Part shown: piece after piece, positions 15,474 to 22,241 of the stretch
How the letters are laid out: every line of letters starts with the position of its first letter
Numbering within the stretch: the stretch's first letter is position 1
From: Pseudokineococcus marinus
GTDB taxonomy: Bacteria > Actinomycetota > Actinomycetes > Actinomycetales > Quadrisphaeraceae
DNA: 64,000 bases
Assembly: GCF_037482405.1 (NCBI RefSeq)
Contig: NZ_JBBHZZ010000008.1
Span: 62,001 to 126,000 of the forward strand
Direction of reading: 5' to 3'
Position numbers and translations under genes: made by a program
Notes under the pieces: model-generated
Databases searched by the model: none
Seen by the model: only the letters and a program-made list of their open reading frames with translations
What the model was told of the DNA's origin: nothing

Positions 15474-16291
15474 GCGCCGCGACGTCCGCCCGCCCCGCCG
15501 AGCCGCGCGGCGGCCGCGCGGTCACCTTCGGGCGCGTGGTGCGCTCGGAGCGCATCAAGCTCCTCACGCTGCGGTCCACGTGGTGGGTCCTGGCCCTGAC
15601 GCTGCTCGCCGTGGTGGCCGTCCCGCTCCTCCCCGCGGCCCTCTACGCCGCCGACCCCGCGTCCCTGGCCGGTGCCCTCGGGCCCGACGTCGGCGCCCTC
15701 ACCGCGGGCACCGAGGTCGCGGTGATCACGCTCGGGGTCCTCGGCGTCCTGGCCGTGACGAACGAGTACTCCTCCGGCATGGTGCGCGCCACCATGACCG
15801 CCGTCCCGCGGCGCACGCCCGTCCTGCTCGCCAAGGGCGTCGTCCTCGCCGTCCTCGCGGCCCTGGTCGGCGTCGTCGGCGTCCTCCTGGCGTGGGTGGT
15901 GACGCTGCCGCTCTACGGCGACGCCGCCCCGTCGCTGGCCACGGCGACCGCCTGGCGGGTCGTCCTCGGCTCCGGCCTGCGGCTCGCGGGGGTGGCGCTG
16001 CTGGCCCTGGCCGTCGGGGCCCTGCTGCGCAGCGCCGCGGGCGCCGTCGCCGTCGTCCTCGGCCTGCTGCTCGTGCTGCCCGGCGTCCTGCAGGTCGCGG
16101 GCTTCGCCACCGGCGTCGAGGCGTTCGGCCGCGTGGTCCCCTTCCTGCCCGGCCAGGCCGGCGCCGTCGTCACGCAGGTGGCGCCGACCGGGGACCCGCT
16201 GGGGCCGTGGACCGGCCTGCTCGTCATGGCGGCGTGGATCGCCGTCCTCGGCGGCGCGGCCGTCGCGCTGCTGCGCTCGCGCGACGTCTGA
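15470..16291 (+). CDS. ABC-2 type transporter permease
   Basis: A 273-aa integral membrane protein with about six hydrophobic segments, starting with WWVLALTLLAVVAVPLLPAAL after a basic N-terminus (VVRSERIKLLTLRST, typical of this family). The motif NEYSSGMVRATMTAVPRR after TM2 is characteristic of ABC-2 permeases. It is coupled by ATGA overlap to the ATPase gene and presumably forms a homodimeric channel with it. It is convergent with the MFS gene, only 12 bp away. Confidence 0.9.
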   Translation: MSAATSARPAEPRGGRAVTFGRVVRSERIKLLTLRSTWWVLALTLLAVVAVPLLPAALYAADPASLAGALGPDVGALTAGTEVAVITLGVLGVLAVTNEYSSGMVRATMTAVPRRTPVLLAKGVVLAVLAALVGVVGVLLAWVVTLPLYGDAAPSLATATAWRVVLGSGLRLAGVALLALAVGALLRSAAGAVAVVLGLLLVLPGVLQVAGFATGVEAFGRVVPFLPGQAGAVVTQVAPTGDPLGPWTGLLVMAAWIAVLGGAAVALLRSRDV

Positions 16292-16303
16292 GGGCCGCTC
16301 GGC

Positions 16304-17644
16304 TCAGGCCCGCCAGAGCGGGCGGCTGCCCCACACCTGCCGCAGCGGCAGCACGTCGACGCCGCGCGCGGCGAGCTCGCGCCGCGCGACGCGCCGCGTC
16401 CGCAGGACCATGACGACGCCCGCGCCCCAGACGAAGTACTGCAGGGCGAGGGCCGCGCGGAAGTCGCCGAGGTCCGGCGTCGCCGCCCCGGCGAGCAGGT
16501 CGAGCGCCACGCCGATCCCGAGGATGGTGAGCAGCGAGGCCGTGAAGCCGCCGGTGTTGACGACGCCGGTCGCTGTGCCCAGCCGGTCGGGCGGGTTCTC
16601 CGTGCGCGCGAAGTCGAAGCCGACCATCGACCCGGGGCCGTTCACGGACAGCACGAGCACGAGCAGCGCGACGACGAGCAGCGGCGGGCCGCCGGGCCAG
16701 GCCAGCACCACGGCCCAGGCGACCGCCGTCGTCGTGACGATCCCGAGCACGAGCGACGAGCGCCGCAGCGGGTGCAGCGCGGTGAGCCGGCCGACCACCG
16801 GCCCGGCCGCGACGCCGCCCGCGACGAGCAGCGTGAGCAGGGAGCCGGCCGTCACCGGCGCCAGGTCGAGGCCCTGGGTGAGGAAGGGGTAGCCCCACAG
16901 CAGGGCGAAGACCATGCCGGAGAACTGCGAGGTGAAGTGGCACCAGAAGCCCAGGCGCGTGCCCGGCTCGCGCCAGGCGCCGGCGAGGTCGCCGCGCACC
17001 TCGGAGGCCGACCGCCGGCGACGGACGACGACGGCGTCGGGCGGCGCGTCGCGCAGGACGGCGAGGACGAGCACGGCGACGAGCGCGCCCACGGCCGCCG
17101 CGCCGCCGAAGGCGACCGACCAGCCGGGGCCCGCGAGGACGGCCGCGAGCGGGATGGCCGAGAGCACCTGCCCCAGCTGGCCGAGCAGCCCGGTCAGCTG
17201 GGTGAGCACCGGCACCTGCCGGGCCGCGAACCAGGCGGGCACGAGGCGCAGGACGCTGATGAAGGTGACGGCGTCCCCGAGCCCGACGAGCACGCGGCCG
17301 ACGAAGGCGCCCGGCACGTCGGTGACGACCGCCAGCACGCTCTGGCCCGCCACCATCGCCACGGCACCGGCGACGAGCAGGCGCTTGGTGCCGAAGCGGT
17401 CGACGAGCACCCCGACCGGCACCTGCATCGCCGCGTAGACGACGAGCTGGACGACGGCGAAGACCGACAGGACCGCCGTGCCGGTGGAGAACCGCTCGAG
17501 CGCCGTCGGTCCCGCGACCCCGAGCGAGGTGCGGTTGAAGACGGCGACGACGTAGGCGAGGACGCCGACGCCCCACACGAGGTAGGCGCGCGCCCGGGTG
17601 CGGCGCAGCCGCGGCGGCGCCGGGGTGCTGACCGCTCCCGTCAT
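16304..17644 (-). CDS. MFS transporter
   Basis: A 446-aa protein with 12 predicted hydrophobic helices. The A-motif equivalent VGVLVDRFGTKRLLV lies between TM2 and TM3, and a basic cytoplasmic loop (VVVRRRRSASEVRGDLAG) lies between the two halves. It overlaps the upstream FCD-type GntR regulator by 4 bp, so the regulator-transporter pair is co-translated. FCD regulators usually sense carboxylates or sugar acids, hinting at an organic acid substrate (inference). ATG 17644 begins just before the first basic stretch. Confidence 0.88.
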   Translation of the reverse strand: MTGAVSTPAPPRLRRTRARAYLVWGVGVLAYVVAVFNRTSLGVAGPTALERFSTGTAVLSVFAVVQLVVYAAMQVPVGVLVDRFGTKRLLVAGAVAMVAGQSVLAVVTDVPGAFVGRVLVGLGDAVTFISVLRLVPAWFAARQVPVLTQLTGLLGQLGQVLSAIPLAAVLAGPGWSVAFGGAAAVGALVAVLVLAVLRDAPPDAVVVRRRRSASEVRGDLAGAWREPGTRLGFWCHFTSQFSGMVFALLWGYPFLTQGLDLAPVTAGSLLTLLVAGGVAAGPVVGRLTALHPLRRSSLVLGIVTTTAVAWAVVLAWPGGPPLLVVALLVLVLSVNGPGSMVGFDFARTENPPDRLGTATGVVNTGGFTASLLTILGIGVALDLLAGAATPDLGDFRAALALQYFVWGAGVVMVLRTRRVARRELAARGVDVLPLRQVWGSRPLWRA

Positions 17645-18306
17645 CGCGACCCCCGCAGCACGTCGCCCGCCCCGCGCACGTGCTCGGCCGACAGGCGGGC
17701 GAAGGCCTCGCCGTCGCCCGCGGCCAGCGCGTCGCGCAGCCCGGTGTGCTCGCGGACGGCCCGGTCCCGGCGGGCAGGGCCCATGTCCATGCTCGCGACG
17801 CCCATGCAGAGCTGCCGGTCGCGCAGCGAGGCGTACAGGCGCGAGAGGACGGCGTTGCCCGCGGCGTCGACGACGGCCTCGTGGAAGGCGCGGTCGGCCT
17901 CGACGAGCGCCGGTGCGTCGCCGTCGTCGCGAGCCCCGACCATGGCGGCCAGGTGGGCGTCCAGCACGGGCAGGAGCCGCTCGCGCTGCTCGACCGCCCG
18001 CGGGGCCGCCCACCGCTCGACGAGCTCGCGCGCCTCGAGGACGTCGCGGGCCTCGACGTCGCTGACGGCCAGGACGAGCGCGCCGCGCTTGGGGAAGAGC
18101 TGCACGAGCCGCTCCGCCTGCAGCTGCAGGAGGGCCTCGCGCACGGGGGTGCGGCTGACGCCGGTGCGCTCGGCGACCTCGCCCTCCGTCACGAGGGAGC
18201 CGCCCGGGTACGTGCGGTCGAGGATGCCCGCCTTGAGGTGGGCGTAGACGCGGGAGGAGGCGGGCTCGGCGCTCGCGCGGACGGTCGGGGCAGGGCTGGG
18301 ACGCAT
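17641..18306 (-). CDS. GntR family regulator, FadR/FCD subfamily
   Basis: A 221-aa repressor-type protein: N-terminal winged helix (about residues 18-80, with VAERTGVSRTPVREALLQLQAERL) and C-terminal all-helical FCD ligand domain (about 90-215). Metal/ligand residues are recognisable in EADRAFHEAVVDAAGNAVL. It precedes and overlaps the MFS gene and is likely its local regulator. A GATGCATC palindrome lies right at its start codon (18307-18314). ATG 18306 was chosen; no longer homologous N-terminus is expected. Confidence 0.9.
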   Translation of the reverse strand: MRPSPAPTVRASAEPASSRVYAHLKAGILDRTYPGGSLVTEGEVAERTGVSRTPVREALLQLQAERLVQLFPKRGALVLAVSDVEARDVLEARELVERWAAPRAVEQRERLLPVLDAHLAAMVGARDDGDAPALVEADRAFHEAVVDAAGNAVLSRLYASLRDRQLCMGVASMDMGPARRDRAVREHTGLRDALAAGDGEAFARLSAEHVRGAGDVLRGSR

Positions 18307-18314
18307 GATGCATC
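18307..18314. promoter_or_regulatory. possible GntR/FCD autoregulatory site
   Basis: An 8-bp perfect palindrome GATGCATC in an AT-rich island (ATGATGCATCTATGG) lies directly upstream of the GntR start. FCD regulators commonly bind short AT-rich palindromes at their own promoters. The evidence is only position and symmetry. Confidence 0.35.
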
Positions 18315-18394
18315 TATGGTGCCGCGCCCCGGCCGGGCGACGGCCCGGCGTCCCACGGAGCGGGACCGGCCCCGCGCCCCTACCCTTCGCGCCC

Positions 18395-19447
18395 GTGACC
18401 GTCGTCGGCTTCCACGCCTCCCACGAGCAGATCCCGCCGAGCCGCCTGCTGCGCGACGTCGTGCGCGCCGAGGAGGTCGGCTTCAGCGCGGCGATGTGCT
18501 CCGACCACATCACCCCCTGGAGCACGACCCAGGGCCAGTCGGGCTTCGCCTGGAGCTGGCTCGGCGCCGCGCTGGCCAGCACGCGCCTGACCTTCGGCGT
18601 CGTGCACGCGCCGGGGCAGCGCTACCACCCGGCGATCAGCGCGCAGATGGTCGCGACGCTCGCCGAGATGTTCCCGCAGCGCTTCTGGGCGGCCCTCGGC
18701 ACCGGGCAGCTGATGAACGAGCACGTCACCGGCACCGACTGGCCGCACAAGGAGGAGCGCGACGCCCGGCTCGCCGAGACGGTCGACGTCGTGCGGCGCC
18801 TGCTCGCCGGCGAGGAGGTCACCCACCGCGGGCGCGTCGTCGTCGACCGGGCGCGGGTGTGGAGCCGCCCGCCCGCCGAGGCGGCTCCGGCGCTGCTGGC
18901 CGCGGCCATCACCCCCCGCACCGCCGCGTGGGCGGGCACGTGGGCCGACGGCCTCATCACCGTCAACTCCTCCGACGACGTCCTGCGCGAGGTGCTCGGC
19001 GCCTACCGCGACGCCGGGGGCCGCGGACCGGCCTGCCTGCAGGTGCACGTGGCCTGGGCGCCCACGCGCGACGAGGCCCTCGCCGTCGCCCACGACCAGT
19101 GGCGCACCAACGTCTTCGCCTCCCACGTGCTCTCCGAGCTGGCGGTGCCCGAGCAGTTCGACGACGTCGGCCGGCAGGTGCAGCCGCCCGGCGTCGACGG
19201 CCCGGTCGTCGTCGAGCACGACCTCGGCCGCCTCGCCGAGCGCCTGGCCGAGATGGCGGGCCTCGGCTTCGACCGCCTCTACCTCCACCACGTGGGGCAG
19301 GACCAGGAGGCCTGGCTCGACGCCGCCGGGCAGCACGTGCTGCCCCAGCTCGACGTCACGGCGCCCGAGCCGCTCGTCGGCACCACGGGCGCGGGCACGA
19401 CGGCGGAGGCGCTCGCCGCCCGCGCGCCGCAGGGGGCGTCGGCATGA
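18395..19447 (+). CDS. luciferase-like monooxygenase family flavin oxidoreductase (TIGR03885-like)
   Basis: A 350-aa TIM-barrel flavoenzyme of the LLM class. The N-terminal VGFHASHEQIPPSRLL and AMCSDHITPW motifs match the group described as probable non-F420 flavinoid oxidoreductases. It is coupled by 4 bp overlap to a GH13 amylase-like gene, an association I recall as common in actinobacteria for this family. The reaction is unknown. GTG 18395 is selected because the conserved barrel strand begins at the next residues; upstream in-frame residues are Pro/Arg-rich filler. Confidence 0.85.
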   Translation: MTVVGFHASHEQIPPSRLLRDVVRAEEVGFSAAMCSDHITPWSTTQGQSGFAWSWLGAALASTRLTFGVVHAPGQRYHPAISAQMVATLAEMFPQRFWAALGTGQLMNEHVTGTDWPHKEERDARLAETVDVVRRLLAGEEVTHRGRVVVDRARVWSRPPAEAAPALLAAAITPRTAAWAGTWADGLITVNSSDDVLREVLGAYRDAGGRGPACLQVHVAWAPTRDEALAVAHDQWRTNVFASHVLSELAVPEQFDDVGRQVQPPGVDGPVVVEHDLGRLAERLAEMAGLGFDRLYLHHVGQDQEAWLDAAGQHVLPQLDVTAPEPLVGTTGAGTTAEALAARAPQGASA

Positions 19448-21081
19448 GGCTCACGACGACCGCCGACCACTGGTGGACGACGAGCGTCGGGTACTGCCTC
19501 GACGTCGAGCGCTTCGCCGACTCCAGCGGCGACGGGCACGGCGACCTCGTCGGCCTCGGCCGGCACCTCGACCACCTGTCGCGCCTCGGCGTCGGCTTCG
19601 TGTGGCTGCAGCCCTTCTACCCCTCGCCCGAGGGCGACGACGGCTACGACATCACCGACTACTACGCCGTCGACCCGCAGACCGGCAGCCTCGGGGACTT
19701 CGTCGAGGTGGTGCGCGCCTGCCGCGAGCGCGGGATGCGCGTGCTCGTCGACCTCGTGGTCAACCACACCTCCGCGGACCACCCGTGGTTCCAGGACGCC
19801 CGGTCGTCGAAGGAGTCCCGCTACCGCGACTGGTACGTGTGGCGCGACGAGCCGGACCCGGCGGACGCCGACGCGCAGAACGTCTTCCCCGACGCGGAGG
19901 ACTCCATCTGGTCCTACGACGAGGAGGCCGGGCAGCACTACCGCCACCGCTTCTACTCCTCGCAGCCCGACCTCAACACCTCGAACGAGGACGTGCGCGA
20001 GGAGATCCTCCGCATCATGGGCTTCTGGCTCCAGCTCGGCGTCGCGGGCTTCCGCGTCGACGCCGTGCCCTTCTTCGTCGAGACGGCGAGCCGCACGGGC
20101 GACGCCGACGACGAGGGCGCGCCCGACGGGGAGGGCGTCGACGACGCCGGCCAGGGCGGCGAGCACGAGGACCACATGGCCGAGTCGATGCGGATGCTCG
20201 ACGTCATGCGCGCCTTCCTCGCCCGCCGCAGCAGCGAGGCCCTCATGCTCGGGGAGGTCAACCTGCCGTACGCGCAGCAGCAGGAGTTCTTCGGCGACCT
20301 CGGCGACCGCATGACGATCAACTTCGACTTCACGCTCAACCAGTCGATGTACCTGGCGCTCGCCCGCGGGACGAGCGAGCCGCTGCGCCGCACGCTCGCC
20401 TCCCGGCCCGAGCTGCCCGAGGGCAAGTCCTTCGGCGTCTTCGCGCGCAACCACGACGAGCTGACCCTCGACCAGCTGAGCGAGGACGAGCGCGGCGAGG
20501 TGCTCGCCGCCTTCGGGCCGCGGGAGGACCAGCAGCTGTTCGGGCGCGGCCTGCGCCTGCGGCTGCCCACCATGCTCGACGGCGACCAGGAGCGCCTCGA
20601 GATGGTCTACGCGCTCGTCTTCTCGGTGCCCGGCGTGCCCGTCCTCTACTACGGCGAGGAGGTCGGCCAGCGCGAGGACCTCTCGGTGCCCGGCCGCGTC
20701 GCCGTCCGCACGCCCCTGGACTGGGGCCGCGACGCGCCGACGGGCGTCGCGGCGCAGGAGGCCGACGCGGGGTCGCTGCTCCACGCGGTGCGGCGCCTCG
20801 TGGCGCGCTACCGCGACCGCCCCGAGCTCGGCGCCGGGTCGCTCGAGCTGCTCGACGTCGGTGACGAGCGCGTCCTCGCCCACGCCTGCCGCTGGGACGG
20901 GCGGACGACGGTCGCCGTGCACAACCTGTCCGACGCGGAGGTCGAGGTGCGCCTGCCGGGCGACGTCCTCGGCGACGACGTCGTCGAGCTCTTCTCCGGC
21001 GACCCGGTGGACGTGCCCGCCGACGGGCTCGCGGTCACGCTGCCGCGCTACGGCTACCGCTGGTACGGCGACGCGGGCTGA
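19444..21081 (+). CDS. GH13 alpha-amylase family protein, trehalose-synthase-like
   Basis: A 545-aa cytoplasmic glycoside hydrolase/isomerase-type enzyme. Catalytic residues are placed as nucleophile D206 (GFRVDAVP), acid E271 (GEVNLP) and D338 (ARNHDELTLDQL). VLVDLVVNHTSADHPWF and YGEEVGQREDL are strongly trehalose-synthase-like. It lacks the maltokinase extension sometimes found with TreS. An acidic insert (about residues 219-240) follows the nucleophile strand. ATG 19444 overlaps the stop of the LLM oxidoreductase gene, so both act in one unit. The exact substrate (maltose/trehalose or another alpha-glucoside) is not certain. A hairpin follows the stop. Confidence 0.85.
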   Translation: MRLTTTADHWWTTSVGYCLDVERFADSSGDGHGDLVGLGRHLDHLSRLGVGFVWLQPFYPSPEGDDGYDITDYYAVDPQTGSLGDFVEVVRACRERGMRVLVDLVVNHTSADHPWFQDARSSKESRYRDWYVWRDEPDPADADAQNVFPDAEDSIWSYDEEAGQHYRHRFYSSQPDLNTSNEDVREEILRIMGFWLQLGVAGFRVDAVPFFVETASRTGDADDEGAPDGEGVDDAGQGGEHEDHMAESMRMLDVMRAFLARRSSEALMLGEVNLPYAQQQEFFGDLGDRMTINFDFTLNQSMYLALARGTSEPLRRTLASRPELPEGKSFGVFARNHDELTLDQLSEDERGEVLAAFGPREDQQLFGRGLRLRLPTMLDGDQERLEMVYALVFSVPGVPVLYYGEEVGQREDLSVPGRVAVRTPLDWGRDAPTGVAAQEADAGSLLHAVRRLVARYRDRPELGAGSLELLDVGDERVLAHACRWDGRTTVAVHNLSDAEVEVRLPGDVLGDDVVELFSGDPVDVPADGLAVTLPRYGYRWYGDAG

Positions 21082-21098
21082 GCATCGCGCCGGGCGGG

Positions 21099-21144
21099 CC
21101 TGTTCGTCGGACGGGACCGTGCTCGGTCACGGGCGACGAACAGG
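21099..21144. terminator. inverted repeat between convergent genes
   Basis: CCTGTTCGTC (21099-21108) pairs with GACGAACAGG (21135-21144); the inner bases (GGGACCGTG / CACGG) add further pairing. It lies 17 bp after the GH13 stop and 45 bp before the GntR stop and can terminate both. Confidence 0.65.
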
Positions 21145-21189
21145 TCCGTCCGGGCGGGTCATCGGCTGAGACGGAGGGGAGGGCCAGGG

Positions 21190-22200
21190 TCATCGGCGCT
21201 CCTGGTCGCGGGCGGCGAGCAGCTCGTCGACGGAGATCGCGACCCCGCTCGCCTCGACTCGCCGCTCGATCCGGGACATGAGGTCGTCGTCCGACGGACC
21301 CGTCGCGGGGCCGGACCGGGCGAGGAGCACCGCCAGGCGGTCACGGACGTCGTCGAGGTCGGCGAGGAGCCCTTGCGCGTCGACGGCCCGACCCTCGGGC
21401 GACGTCGTCGTCGTGGACGACGCCGTGCTGGCCGAGCCCGAGGCGTGGCCGTGGCCGGCGTCCGCCGCGGCGAGCGGGCGTGCCCGCACGTCGTCGACGT
21501 CGAGCTCGAAGGAGACGGCGTCGCCGCGGTGCCAGGTGGCGAAGACCTCGAGCGGCGTGCCGTCGTCGGCGGCGCCGCGCCCCTCGAGCAGGAGCAGCGG
21601 GTCGCCGGCGCGCACCCCGAGCTGGGCGGCGAGGCCCTCGTCGGCGGCGACGGCGCGGACCTGCCGCGAGCCGCGCCGCGGCCGGACGCCGACGAGGGCC
21701 TCCATCGCGGCGTGCAGCGAGGCGTCCTCGAGGTCCTCGGCGCGCAGCCCGGCCAGCAGCGGCAGGGGCAGGTGGGTGCGGATGCGGGCCACCGCACGGC
21801 CGTCGACGCTGCGGACGCGCTCCAGCCGCAGCACCTCGTCGGCGCCGAGCCAGCGGGCCACCTCGGGCGCCGGCTCGACGACGGCCTCCAGGACGTGGGT
21901 CGTCACGACCGCGCCGCCGGTGGCCAGCTGGTCGTGCAGGCCGCCGGCGCGCTGCACGAGGCGGCGGTGGTCAGCGCGGTCGACGACGACGGTGCCGCGG
22001 CCCTTCTCGCGCCGCACCCGCCCCTCGCCCTCCAGCGCGGCGAGCGCCTGGCGGACCACCGAGCGGCTGACGCCGAAGCGCTCGGTGAGCGCGGACTCGC
22101 TCGGCAGCAGGGTCCCCGGCGGGGCGGCGTGGTCGTCGACCTCCGCGCGCAGCGCCGCCGCCACCCGGGCGTGCAGCGGCTGTCGCACCTCGTGGTCCAC
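21190..22200 (-). CDS. GntR family regulator, HutC/UTRA subfamily
   Basis: A 336-aa regulator: winged helix at about residues 8-75 (SALTERFGVSRSVVRQALAALEGEG), then a UTRA ligand-binding domain (about 95-245; THLPLPLL, FATWHRGD). An unusual 90-residue C-terminal extension is Ser/Thr-rich and then Asp/Arg-rich. It is the last gene of the leftward acid-sugar operon (41 bp after the kinase-PdxA gene). It is the obvious candidate for binding the 31-bp palindrome upstream of the permease. GTG 22200 starts right before the helix-turn-helix. A phosphorylated sugar acid is a likely effector (inference from UTRA family behaviour). Confidence 0.9.
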   Translation of the reverse strand: MDHEVRQPLHARVAAALRAEVDDHAAPPGTLLPSESALTERFGVSRSVVRQALAALEGEGRVRREKGRGTVVVDRADHRRLVQRAGGLHDQLATGGAVVTTHVLEAVVEPAPEVARWLGADEVLRLERVRSVDGRAVARIRTHLPLPLLAGLRAEDLEDASLHAAMEALVGVRPRRGSRQVRAVAADEGLAAQLGVRAGDPLLLLEGRGAADDGTPLEVFATWHRGDAVSFELDVDDVRARPLAAADAGHGHASGSASTASSTTTTSPEGRAVDAQGLLADLDDVRDRLAVLLARSGPATGPSDDDLMSRIERRVEASGVAISVDELLAARDQERR

Positions 22201-22241
22201 GCGCGGGAGGGTAGGCGACCGCCGGGGCGCGCCGCGGCGGC

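Noticed and set aside
19279..20922. 547-codon - strand frame opposite the GH13 gene
   Set aside because: Val/Asp/Glu-biased antisense frame typical of GC-rich DNA; GH13 catalytic residues are on the + strand.
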